A stretch of DNA of 25,179 nt from Fluviibacter sp964387485 (GTDB taxonomy: Bacteria > Pseudomonadota > Gammaproteobacteria > Burkholderiales > Rhodocyclaceae). The position numbers and the translations under genes are program-made. The DNA lies in assembly GCA_964387485.1 (NCBI GenBank), contig CAYLWV010000015.1, positions 1-25,179 on the forward strand. Reading direction: 5' to 3'. Below, one piece after another: positions 7,311 to 14,862 of this stretch (position 1 is the first letter of the stretch; each line of letters starts with the position of its first letter). The notes under the pieces were generated by a model. It did not search any database. It was not told the DNA's origin and saw only the letters and a list, made by a program, of their open reading frames with translations.

Positions 7311-9035
7311 ATGGCTACCCGCATTCCTCGCCCCCCAATAGCACGCTCAGCGCTTAAAGCAGCGCCTGGCCGTAAACGCCCGTTGAACCGGAGGCTACCG
7401 CCTAATTGGCAGCCGGTGTTACCCAAAGTCAGCCTGGCCGATGGCAAGCTGAAGGAAAGTGCTTTCAAAGGCTTATCCCATGCGCTGGTGCTTTTCCCGG
7501 CCTCATTGCTGGCCGGCGGCGTATTGCCTGCAGGCTTGCCAGGCGGCACGTTGTTGAAACAGGTGCTGGACCGTCAGAAGAAAAAAGCCACGAGCCTGCT
7601 GCGCACGCCGGCAGTCAACGGCAAAATGCCGACCGAGCCGCTGGTGCCTGAAGCCATGTTGCCCGGTGGCGGTCTGGTGCGCTGGCTGGCCGTGGATCCG
7701 GATGCCCCCGTATTCCTGACCCAGCAGCAATTGCGGCAGGCGCTGTCCGGGTTGTTGGCAGAGCAGCCGGCGCAGCTGGATATCGTGTTCCATGGTTCGG
7801 CCGGTTTTGTGGCCAGTGTGCTGCCGGAGGCCGCCTATGTGGCAACGGTGAACCGTATTGCCCTGCCTAAAACGGTGGCATCGGAAAAACCCGCCAAAAC
7901 GGCGACCGCATCAAAAACCGGCAAGCCGGCAGAGATTCGCCTGTGGGCTGGCACTCGGGATCAGGATTTTCTGAAGCAGCAATTGGCGGCAGCGCTGGTG
8001 CGGGCCGAGGCCAATATTCTGACGCGTGCCTTGTGCGTGTTGCCACCCAATCAGCTGACGCCGGGCTCGTTCCGTGAGCTGGTGCCGGCACAAATCAAGG
8101 GGCTGGGAATCCGTAGTGAGATATACGACGTGGCGCGCCTACAGAAAATGCAGGCAGGCGCTTTTCTGGCCGTCGCTCAGGGCAGCCCGGCGCACGATGC
8201 CGCGATTGTGCATCTGAGTTATACGCCTCGGCCAAAAACGACCAAGCTGAACCCGAAGGACAAATCAACGCTGTTGCCGTTGCCTTCGGTCGCGCTCGTT
8301 GGTAAGGGCATCTGCTTTGATACCGGGGGGCACAATCTGAAACCGGCGCGTTACATGGCCGGCATGCATGAGGATATGGCGGGTGCCGCGGTAGCGCTAT
8401 CGGTGATTCGAGCCGCTGCCCAACTCAAGCTGCCCGTGCGTATTGATGCCTGGTTGGCCTTGTCGCGTAACGACATCGCTCCCGGGGCCTATTGTCAGGG
8501 GGATGTGGTGACGGCGCTGAATGGTCGAACCATTGAGATCGTCCATACCGATGCCGAAGGCCGCATGGTGCTGGCCGATACCCTGACGCTGGCGGCAGCG
8601 GGTAAGCCGGATGTGGTGATGGATTTCGCCACGCTGACAGGCAGCATGACCATGGCGCTGGGTAACCGCATGAGCGGGTTTTTTGCGTCCGAGCCCTGGT
8701 TGGCCGGCCGCCTCGATGCCGCAGCGGCGACAGCGGGTGAACGTCTGATGCCGTTTACGATGCCGGATGACTACGATAGTGCGCTGGAGAGCCAGGTGGC
8801 CGATGTGAAACAGTGCACGCTGGATGGAGAGGCAGACCACATTCTGGCTGCACGTTTCCTCCAGCTATTTGTGGGCGATGCGCCCTGGCTGCACCTGGAT
8901 CTATCGGCGGCGTCCTGCAAGGGCGGGTTGGGTGCCGTGGGCACGGACACGACTGGTTTTGGTGCTGCACTAACGCTGGCGTTTCTACAGTCGATTGCGG
9001 CCAAGGGACTTTCTCGGCCGGGCCCCCGCTTTTAA
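7311..9035 (+). CDS. M17 family leucyl aminopeptidase-like metallopeptidase
   Basis: Cytoplasmic two-metal aminopeptidase of the leucyl aminopeptidase family, 574 residues, longer than the usual roughly 500. The N-terminal domain (about 1-225) is poorly conserved and includes a basic start and an Ala/Lys-rich linker near 188-207. The C-terminal catalytic domain has LVGKGICFDTGG at 329-340 (K332, D337), NLKP with K344, HEDMAG at 353-358 (D355) and HTDAEGRMVLAD at 412-423 (D414, E416, R418), so metal ligands and the catalytic Lys/Arg are intact. The canonical NTDAEGR reads HTDAEGR. A weak GAAGAG lies 9 bases before the ATG. Its TAA stop shares bases with the stop of convergent yjgA. It is not the standard PepA, so I give no symbol. 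Confidence 0.88.
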   Translation: MATRIPRPPIARSALKAAPGRKRPLNRRLPPNWQPVLPKVSLADGKLKESAFKGLSHALVLFPASLLAGGVLPAGLPGGTLLKQVLDRQKKKATSLLRTPAVNGKMPTEPLVPEAMLPGGGLVRWLAVDPDAPVFLTQQQLRQALSGLLAEQPAQLDIVFHGSAGFVASVLPEAAYVATVNRIALPKTVASEKPAKTATASKTGKPAEIRLWAGTRDQDFLKQQLAAALVRAEANILTRALCVLPPNQLTPGSFRELVPAQIKGLGIRSEIYDVARLQKMQAGAFLAVAQGSPAHDAAIVHLSYTPRPKTTKLNPKDKSTLLPLPSVALVGKGICFDTGGHNLKPARYMAGMHEDMAGAAVALSVIRAAAQLKLPVRIDAWLALSRNDIAPGAYCQGDVVTALNGRTIEIVHTDAEGRMVLADTLTLAAAGKPDVVMDFATLTGSMTMALGNRMSGFFASEPWLAGRLDAAAATAGERLMPFTMPDDYDSALESQVADVKQCTLDGEADHILAARFLQLFVGDAPWLHLDLSAASCKGGLGAVGTDTTGFGAALTLAFLQSIAAKGLSRPGPRF

Positions 9036-9655
9036 ACCTCGGTGTCTTCGTCAGGGGGCATGCCCGGGTTTGTCAGGTCTTGATCTGTGCCCGGTTCGTC
9101 CAGTGCTTTGAGAAACTGGAAGATTGCCCGGTAGGACTTGGGCGGCTTCTGGGCGGCCTGTTCCTTGAGGGCGTTGCGGCGTAACGTCCGCAGCGCAGAA
9201 ACGTCCATGTCCGGGTAGTCGTTCTTCAAGGTGGTGATGATAGCTTCATCCGCCAGGACCTTGTCGCGCAGTTTTTCCAGCGCATGAAAGCGGGCGTTGG
9301 CCTTGTTCGAGATGCCATCGATTTCATCGAGCATTTCCTGAATGGGTGCTGTTTCCACATCCCGCATCAGTTTGCCGATGTACTGCATCTGCCGGCGCAG
9401 AGCGCCGTGCGAGGTGATGCGTTTGGCTTCCATGACGGCATCACGCAGCGATTCCGGAATGTCCAGCTTTTTCAGTCGGTCATTGCCGACGCCGACCAGG
9501 CGATTACCGAGCGCCTGCAGCGCATCAACTTCTTCCTTGGCTTTGGTTTTGCTGCGTCGGCGGGATTCCGTCAGGGGTGGTGGCTCGGCGTTAACGACGA
9601 CCTGACCCTGGCGGGTATGAAAGTGGCTGGGCGGCTTGCTGGCGTGAAAAGGCAT
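9032..9655 (-). CDS. yjgA: Ribosome biogenesis factor YjgA/DarP (DUF615)
   Basis: Member of the YjgA (DarP) family, known in E. coli as a protein that associates with late 50S ribosome precursors. The 207 residues are mostly helical and charged. The family block runs from KEEVDALQALGNRLVGVG (40-57) through SHGALRRQMQYIGKLMRDVE (82-101) to the C-terminal PPKSYRAIFQFLKAL, which parallels PPKSARQIFQYLREL of the E. coli protein. An unconserved N-terminal tail of about 35 residues makes it longer than the 183-residue E. coli form. It is divergent from pmbA, the same arrangement as in E. coli, which supports the assignment. The Shine-Dalgarno sequence is weak. Confidence 0.93.
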   Translation of the reverse strand: MPFHASKPPSHFHTRQGQVVVNAEPPPLTESRRRSKTKAKEEVDALQALGNRLVGVGNDRLKKLDIPESLRDAVMEAKRITSHGALRRQMQYIGKLMRDVETAPIQEMLDEIDGISNKANARFHALEKLRDKVLADEAIITTLKNDYPDMDVSALRTLRRNALKEQAAQKPPKSYRAIFQFLKALDEPGTDQDLTNPGMPPDEDTEV

Positions 9656-9686
9656 GATGACTCGTGACCCGGGTAAACATTACGTG

Positions 9687-9715
9687 CGGTTGGTTTGCCG
9701 CTATCATACCAACCG
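9687..9715. promoter_or_regulatory. Inverted repeat over a possible bidirectional -10 region between yjgA and pmbA
   Basis: CGGTTGGT (9687-9694) and ACCAACCG (9708-9715) are perfect 8-base inverted arms around 13 bases. The region between and beside them holds TATCAT (9702-9707, plus strand) and TATGAT on the minus strand (complement of 9703-9708), each a 5-of-6 or 4-of-6 fit to a -10 box. No convincing -35 hexamer is visible for either direction. Repeats of this size are expected several times by chance in the window; the location in an 88-base divergent gap is the point of interest. Confidence 0.3.
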
Positions 9716-9743
9716 AGCACCAATCCAACGGATGAATATTTGA

Positions 9744-11117
9744 ATGACCACGAACACCCCCGCCAGCCAGGAACCCCTGTTTGCCCATAGCCGTGAGGCG
9801 TTGGAGCGAATCGCCGCCGATGTGCTGAGTTTTGCTCGCACGGGTGGGGCTTCGGCATCCGAAGTCGAGATTTCAGAGGGCTTCGGCCAGAGTGTTAATG
9901 TCCGCCAGGGCGAAGTCGAGACGATCGAGCACCATCGGGATAAGCAGATCGGGGTGACGGTGTATTTCGGCCAGCGCAAGGGATATGCCTCAACCAGTGA
10001 TTTTTCAGCCGAAGCGCTGAAGGCAACCGTTGGGGCGGCCTTGGATATTGCCCGCTTTACGGCGGAAGATCCGTGTGCCGGCTTGCCGTCGGCCGATCAG
10101 CTGATGACCGGGCCGATGCCGGATCTGGATCTGTTTCACCCATGGTTACCGTCCGTAGAAACCGCCGTCGCCATGGCGCGTGCCTGCGAAGCAGCCGGGT
10201 TGGCCTATTCGTCAGCGATTCAGAATTCCGAAGGGGCTTCGGTCTCGGCGCATCAGGGGCACTTCCTGATGGCCAACAGTCTCGGCTTCCTGGGGGGCTA
10301 TCCGACCAGCCGCCATAGCGTGGGATGTGCCCTTATTGCCGCGGATGATCAGGGGATGCAGCGTGATGACTGGTATGAATCTGTCAGAGATATCGCGCAA
10401 TTGCCGGAGGTTGCCGAGGTTGGCTTAAAGGCCGCGCAACGTGCGGTGGCCCGTCTGGGTGCCCGTCAGTGCCCGACCGGGGAAGTACCCGTGATTTTCG
10501 AAGCACCGATTGCCTCGACGATTGTCGGTAATCTGGTGCATGCTGCCTCGGGCGGTGCGCTTTATCGCAAGAGTTCGTTTCTCGAAGGGGCCCTGGGTCA
10601 GCAGATCCTGCCGGGCTTTGTGGTGCTGGAAGAGCGCCCGTTGTTGCGTGGTGGTCAGGCCAGTGCACCGTTTGACGGTGATGGGTTGCCGACGGCTAAC
10701 CGGGATGTGATCAGTGACGGGGTGTTGAATGGCTATTTCCTGTCCGTGTATACGGCCCGTAAATTGGGGATGACACCCACAGGCAATGGTGGTGGCAGTC
10801 ACAACCTCTTCCTGCGGGATACTCGTGCCGGCCATGCTGATCTGTCAGCCCTCATGAAAACCATGGGTCGTGGTTTGCTGGTAACCGAACTGCTGGGCCA
10901 GGGCGTTAATTACGTGAATGGTGACTATTCGCGGGGAGCGGCCGGTTTCTGGATCGAAAATGGCGAGATTGCCTATCCGGTTGAGGAAATTACCATTGCC
11001 GGGAACCTGAAGGACATGCTCAAGGGCGTGGTGGCTATTGCCGAAGACCGCCTGGCGCGCAGTGCCAAGCAGTCCGGTGCGATTCTGATTGACCGCATGA
11101 TGGTGGCAGGGGCCTGA
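9744..11117 (+). CDS. pmbA: PmbA (TldE) metalloprotease-family subunit
   Basis: PmbA/TldE partners TldD in a heterodimeric protease that matures peptide substrates such as microcin B17 in E. coli. TldD carries the HExxxH zinc motif and PmbA does not, consistent with no such motif here. The 457 residues compare with 450 in E. coli. Typical blocks are EVEISEGFGQSVNVRQGEVE (40-59), GGGSHNLFL, and the C-terminal NYVNGDYSRGAAGFWIENG followed by EITIAGNLKDML. No tldD gene is in this window. The ATG at 9744 has no strong ribosome binding site, but an upstream in-phase extension is not available. Its TGA overlaps the next gene's ATG (TGATG at 11115-11119). Confidence 0.95.
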   Translation: MTTNTPASQEPLFAHSREALERIAADVLSFARTGGASASEVEISEGFGQSVNVRQGEVETIEHHRDKQIGVTVYFGQRKGYASTSDFSAEALKATVGAALDIARFTAEDPCAGLPSADQLMTGPMPDLDLFHPWLPSVETAVAMARACEAAGLAYSSAIQNSEGASVSAHQGHFLMANSLGFLGGYPTSRHSVGCALIAADDQGMQRDDWYESVRDIAQLPEVAEVGLKAAQRAVARLGARQCPTGEVPVIFEAPIASTIVGNLVHAASGGALYRKSSFLEGALGQQILPGFVVLEERPLLRGGQASAPFDGDGLPTANRDVISDGVLNGYFLSVYTARKLGMTPTGNGGGSHNLFLRDTRAGHADLSALMKTMGRGLLVTELLGQGVNYVNGDYSRGAAGFWIENGEIAYPVEEITIAGNLKDMLKGVVAIAEDRLARSAKQSGAILIDRMMVAGA

Positions 11118-11770
11118 TGCGCTGCTGCATTGTCCGTCACGGGGAAACACCCTGGAATGCGGATCGTCGCTTGCAGGGGCATCAGGACATCCCGCTGAAT
11201 GCGCTGGGGTTGAGCCAGGCGGAAGCGGCAGGGCGCTATTTGCAGAAAAAGCACGCGGAAAACCCGTTTTCGGCAGTGATCAGCAGCGATCTGCTGCGGG
11301 CACGGCAAACGGCGGATGCCGTGGCCAGAGCCCTGGGGTTGGCGGTGCAGGACGCCCCGGCCTTGCGCGAGCGGCATTATGGGCAATTTGAAGGCAAGAC
11401 ACCGGCAGAAGCCGCGATTTTTGCGGCGGATGCCTATGTGGCGCTGGTCAGCCGGGCTGATCTGGATGCCTTGCCCGGTGAGGCCGAATCCCTGCGGGCG
11501 ATGGTCTACCGTATCGAATCGTGCCTGGTCGAGCTGGTGCAACGCTATGCCGATCAATCTGTGGTCCTGGTCACTCATGGCGGCGTGCTGGATGTGATGT
11601 ATCGTCGTGCCATGGGGCGGGAGCTGACCGGGCCGCGCGATGCGCCCATCCCCAATGCCGGGCTGAACTGGCTGGATCTGACGCTGGAAAACGGGCAATT
11701 ACGCTGGTCCATGGTGGCCTGGGGTGAAACCGCGCACCTGACCGACGCCAGTCTGGACGAAATCCTGTAA
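11117..11770 (+). CDS. Histidine phosphatase (phosphoglycerate mutase-like) family protein
   Basis: Two-histidine phosphatase of 217 residues. The phosphohistidine motif is RHGET at 7-11 (H8 nucleophile), the proton donor glutamate is likely E85 in LRERHYGQFEG, and the second histidine is H154 in VLVTHGGVLD. It lacks the long insertion of true GpmA, which is encoded separately at 18280-19041. This size class includes GpmB, alpha-ribazole phosphatase (CobC) and broad phosphatases, and sequence alone does not choose between them; no cobalamin genes are nearby. Translation is probably coupled to pmbA through the TGATG overlap. A gap of 107 bases separates it from glyA. Confidence 0.88.
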   Translation: MRCCIVRHGETPWNADRRLQGHQDIPLNALGLSQAEAAGRYLQKKHAENPFSAVISSDLLRARQTADAVARALGLAVQDAPALRERHYGQFEGKTPAEAAIFAADAYVALVSRADLDALPGEAESLRAMVYRIESCLVELVQRYADQSVVLVTHGGVLDVMYRRAMGRELTGPRDAPIPNAGLNWLDLTLENGQLRWSMVAWGETAHLTDASLDEIL

Positions 11771-11877
11771 AATCACGGCCTTGCCCTGCTCCTTGCCGGG
11801 TGCCAACCGACGCTATGCCGTGCCATGTCATGCCGACGTGGTGGCGCAACTCCCGTTCATGATTTTCGAGGTTTCTT
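11771..11877. other. Noncoding leader before glyA
   Basis: This 107-base gap holds the glyA ribosome binding site (GAGG at 11868-11871, 6 bases before the ATG). A TAAAAT at 11768-11773 overlapping the previous stop codon could be a -10 box, but I see no matching -35. No riboswitch fold or terminator was recognised. Confidence 0.4.
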
Positions 11878-13128
11878 ATGTTCTCCGCCCGCGATACTTT
11901 GCAGCAAGTTGATCCCGAACTCTGGCAAGCCATTGAGGCTGAAGACCGCCGTCAGGAAGATCACATCGAACTGATTGCCTCGGAAAACTATGTCTCCTAC
12001 GCCGTCATGCAGGCTCAGGGCTCGCAGCTGACCAACAAATACGCTGAAGGTTACCCGGGCAAGCGTTACTACGGTGGTTGCGAACACGTTGATGTAGTCG
12101 AGCAGCTGGCCATTGATCGCCTGAAGTCGTTGTTCGGCGCGGATGCCGCTAACGTGCAGCCGAACTCGGGTTCGCAGGCCAACCAGGCCGTGCTGATGGC
12201 CTTTGCCAAACCGGGTGACACCATCATGGGTATGAGTCTGGCCGAAGGGGGTCACCTCACCCACGGTATGCCGCTGAATATGTCAGGCAAGTGGTTCAAT
12301 GTCGTGTCCTACGGCCTGAACGAAAAAGAAGAGATTGATTACGATCAGGTCGAAAAACTAGCGCGTGAACACAAGCCGCGCATCATCGTGGCCGGTGCCT
12401 CGGCCTATGCGCTGCGCATCGATTTCGAGCGCTTCGCCAAGATCGCCAAAGAAGTGGGCGCCATCATGTGGGTTGATATGGCGCACTACGCTGGTCTGAT
12501 CGCTGCCGGTTACTATCCGAACCCGGTGCCGCATGCCGATGTCGTGACCACGACGACGCACAAGACGCTGCGCGGTCCGCGCGGTGGTGTGATTCTGATG
12601 AAGGCCGAGCACGAGAAGGCCATCAACTCGGCCATCTTCCCGGGCCTGCAGGGTGGTCCGCTGATGCACGTGATCGCCGCCAAGGCGACTGCTTTCAAAG
12701 AAGCCGCCACGCAAGGGTTCAAGGATTATCAGGAGCAGGTGTTGAGCAACGCCCGCGTTATGGCGCGCGTGCTGGGTGAAGAGCGTGGTCTGCGAGTGGT
12801 GTCGGGTCGTACCGAGAGCCACGTTTTCCTGCTCGATCTGCGCAACAAGAACATCACCGGTAAAGAAGCTGAAGCGGTTCTGGGTCGTGCACATATCACC
12901 GTCAACAAGAACGGTATCCCGAACGATCCGCAGAAGCCGTTTGTAACCTCGGGCATTCGTATCGGTTCGCCGGCGATGACCACGCGTGGTTTCACGGAGA
13001 TTGAAGCCGAGCAGATCGCCCACCTGATCGCCGACGTGCTGGATGCGCCGAATGACGACGCTGTGCTGGCCAAGGTGCGAGATCAGGTATCGGCACTGTG
13101 CAAGCGCTTCCCGGTTTACGGTAAGTAA
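11878..13128 (+). CDS. glyA: Serine hydroxymethyltransferase
   Basis: PLP enzyme converting serine and tetrahydrofolate to glycine and 5,10-methylene-THF, the methylene donor used by ThyA. Its 416 residues match the usual length. Landmarks are ELIASENYVS at 31-40, TNKYAEGYPGKRYYGGCEHVD at about 52-72, the PLP-binding aspartate region IMWVDMAHYAGLIA, and TTTTHKTLRGPRGG with the Schiff-base lysine K229, the same number as in E. coli. GAGG at 11868-11871 sets the start. The nrdR gene follows 27 bases downstream, and glyA-nrdR-ribD on one strand is a common proteobacterial order. Confidence 0.98.
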   Translation: MFSARDTLQQVDPELWQAIEAEDRRQEDHIELIASENYVSYAVMQAQGSQLTNKYAEGYPGKRYYGGCEHVDVVEQLAIDRLKSLFGADAANVQPNSGSQANQAVLMAFAKPGDTIMGMSLAEGGHLTHGMPLNMSGKWFNVVSYGLNEKEEIDYDQVEKLAREHKPRIIVAGASAYALRIDFERFAKIAKEVGAIMWVDMAHYAGLIAAGYYPNPVPHADVVTTTTHKTLRGPRGGVILMKAEHEKAINSAIFPGLQGGPLMHVIAAKATAFKEAATQGFKDYQEQVLSNARVMARVLGEERGLRVVSGRTESHVFLLDLRNKNITGKEAEAVLGRAHITVNKNGIPNDPQKPFVTSGIRIGSPAMTTRGFTEIEAEQIAHLIADVLDAPNDDAVLAKVRDQVSALCKRFPVYGK

Positions 13129-13155
13129 GCTTAAGCCGAATAAGGACGCGGCGCG

Positions 13156-13611
13156 ATGAAGTGCCCTTTCTGTAGCGCGGACGGGACCACCGTCGTAGAA
13201 ACGCGCGAGTCGGAAGAGGGGCACATCGTCCGCCGCCGTCGGCGCTGCGGTCAGTGCGAGAAGCGTTTCACCACACACGAGCAGGCCGAGATCCAGTTTC
13301 CGTTTATCGTCAAGCGCAACGGATCGCGTACCGAATTCAGTCACGATAAGCTGGCGGCTTCACTGCAACTGGCGCTGCGTAAGCGGCCGGTGACGGCAGA
13401 AGCGATTGACGCCGCTATCTCGCGTATCGAAGAAAAACTCCTGGCGCTGGGTGAGCGTGAAGTCACCTCGCAGCAGGTCGGCGAGCTGGTCATGCGTGAA
13501 TTGAAAAAGATCGACAAGGTGGCTTATGTGCGCTTTGCCTCGGTCTATCGGAACTTCACCGATATTGATGAATTCTCCGAAGTGATTCGCGAGATCTCCC
13601 CGGTCGTCTGA
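13156..13611 (+). CDS. nrdR: Transcriptional repressor NrdR
   Basis: ATP/dATP-sensing zinc-ribbon repressor of ribonucleotide reductase genes. Of 151 residues, the N-terminal zinc ribbon has CPFC at 3-6 and CGQC at 31-34, with the basic RRRRR stretch between them. The ATP-cone domain begins with FIVKRNGSRTEFSHDKL at about 49-65 and runs to about 136. The ending YRNFTDIDEFSEVI is typical. AAGGA at 13142-13146 precedes the ATG by 9 bases. No nrd genes or recognisable NrdR box pairs are in this window, so its targets lie elsewhere. Confidence 0.97.
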   Translation: MKCPFCSADGTTVVETRESEEGHIVRRRRRCGQCEKRFTTHEQAEIQFPFIVKRNGSRTEFSHDKLAASLQLALRKRPVTAEAIDAAISRIEEKLLALGEREVTSQQVGELVMRELKKIDKVAYVRFASVYRNFTDIDEFSEVIREISPVV

Positions 13612-13641
13612 CCGAAGCGTCGGCACCGCGGGTTCACCGAT

Positions 13642-14790
13642 ATGCCCGAAACATTACCCCTCAATACACCGACTGCTGCTGATGCAGCGTGGATGGCTCG
13701 TGCGCTGCAACTAGCGGCGCAGGGGCTGTTTACCACGGGTGTTAATCCACGGGTGGGTTGCGTGCTGGTTAAAGAGCATCAGATCATTGGCCAAGGTTGG
13801 CATGAACGTGCCGGTGAAGGCCATGCCGAAGTGATGGCACTGCGTGATGCCGCTACACGTGGTCATAGCACGCAGGGGGCAACGGCGTATGTGACGCTGG
13901 AACCCTGTGCCCACTTCGGCAAAACGCCGCCTTGTGCGGCCGCACTGATTCAGGCGGGCATTCAGCGCGTGGTGGCGGCGATGGAAGATCCGAACCCGCT
14001 GGTGGCGGGTAAAGGCTTTGAACTGCTGCAGGCTGCGGGTGTCGCCGTTACGGTGCCATTGATGGCTGCCGAGGCAGCGGCGCTCAACGTCGGCTTCGTG
14101 CAACGTATGCGCGTGGGAAAACCCTGGGTGCGTTTGAAGATGGCCGGCAGCCTGGATGGGCGTAGTGCCTTGGCCAATGGCCAGAGTCAGTGGATTACTG
14201 CCCCCGAGGCGCGTCGGGATGGTCACCGTTTCCGTGCGCGTGCGCAGGCCATCATCACGGGTGTCGGCACACTGATTGCGGATGACCCCTTGCTCACCGT
14301 GCGGGATGTGATAGCACCCATCGGTCAAGCCGGCCAACCGGTGCCGTTAGCACCAGCGTTGCGTGTGGTGGTCGATAGCCACCTGCGTATGCCGACCACG
14401 GCAAAAATTCTGCAGGGCGGGTGTTTGGTCGTGACGGCTGAAACCGACCCTGTAAAAACCGCGGCCTTGCAAGCGGCTGGTGCGGAAGTCGTTTGTTTGC
14501 CCGATGCCAATGGCCGGGTTGACCTGGTGGCGCTGCTGGAATATCTGGCACAACGTGGGGTGAATGAAGCGCATGTCGAAGCGGGGCCGCGTTTGAGCGG
14601 TGTCTTCCTCAAAGCCGGACTTGTGGATGAGTTGCTGTGCTACATGGCGCCGTGCGTGCTGGGTAGTGATGCCCGTGGCTGGTTCGATGATCTGCAGCTG
14701 ACCCACCTGGAGCAGAAGATCAAACTCAAATTCCAGGATGTCTGCATGGTTGGATCTAATCTCCGCATCATTGTTAGACCGCTTGATTAA
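13642..14790 (+). CDS. ribD: Bifunctional riboflavin deaminase/reductase RibD
   Basis: Carries out two riboflavin steps after GTP cyclohydrolase II: deamination of the pyrimidine and reduction of its ribosyl side chain. The deaminase domain (about 14-160) has the zinc site H61-A-E63 with PC at 88-89 and PPC ending at C98. The reductase domain (about 160-382) starts with RLKMAGSLDGRSA and includes ITGVGTLIADDPLLTVR and the VEAGPRLSG glycine loop. The 382-residue length fits. It lies 30 bases after nrdR without a clear ribosome binding site. The usual next gene, ribE (riboflavin synthase), is missing; a lower-GC fic gene occupies that place. The ribD 3' end holds one copy of the decamer repeated around the fic promoter. 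Confidence 0.96.
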   Translation: MPETLPLNTPTAADAAWMARALQLAAQGLFTTGVNPRVGCVLVKEHQIIGQGWHERAGEGHAEVMALRDAATRGHSTQGATAYVTLEPCAHFGKTPPCAAALIQAGIQRVVAAMEDPNPLVAGKGFELLQAAGVAVTVPLMAAEAAALNVGFVQRMRVGKPWVRLKMAGSLDGRSALANGQSQWITAPEARRDGHRFRARAQAIITGVGTLIADDPLLTVRDVIAPIGQAGQPVPLAPALRVVVDSHLRMPTTAKILQGGCLVVTAETDPVKTAALQAAGAEVVCLPDANGRVDLVALLEYLAQRGVNEAHVEAGPRLSGVFLKAGLVDELLCYMAPCVLGSDARGWFDDLQLTHLEQKIKLKFQDVCMVGSNLRIIVRPLD

Positions 14791-14862
14791 CTAACCTGTT
14801 GTTTTAGTTGACGCTGCGGAGAATAGGCTCGATAATCTCCGCATGAAAAGCGGAGATTATCG
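14757..14862. repeat. Phased decamer array around the fic promoter, probable operator
   Basis: The decamer GCGGAGATTA (or its complement TAATCTCCGC) occurs at 14757-14766 (minus), 14816-14825 (plus, one mismatch, GCGGAGAATA), 14833-14842 (minus) and 14850-14859 (plus). The last three start exactly 17 bases apart and alternate in orientation with 7-base spacers. The final pair forms a perfect 13-base inverted repeat, 14830-14842 against 14850-14862, with ATGAAAA, which includes the start codon, in the centre. A perfect 13-base arm pair with so short a spacer is very unlikely by chance in 25 kb. In RNA made by readthrough from ribD the same bases would fold into a hairpin with the AUG in its loop. 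Confidence 0.7.
14808..14836 (+). promoter_or_regulatory. Sigma70-type promoter of fic, predicted leaderless transcript
   Basis: TTGACG at 14808-14813 and GATAAT at 14831-14836 each match consensus at 5 of 6 positions and are separated by exactly 17 bases. Transcription would start about 6-8 bases after the -10 box, that is at 14842-14844, on or beside the A of the ATG at 14843. No Shine-Dalgarno sequence precedes that ATG, consistent with leaderless translation. Repeat copies occupy the spacer, the -10 box and the start region. Confidence 0.6.

Noticed and set aside
10973..11698. 241-codon antisense frame over pmbA and the histidine phosphatase
   Set aside because: Both sense genes have clear motifs and coupled start/stop codons, and the antisense product resembles nothing known to me.
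11771..11877. Folate or other riboswitch ahead of glyA
   Set aside because: The gap is short and shows no conserved core or terminator hairpin that I recognise; THF riboswitches are known mainly from Firmicutes.
12358..13344. 328-codon antisense frame over glyA and nrdR
   Set aside because: It spans the ends of two well-identified genes on the other strand and has no family resemblance.
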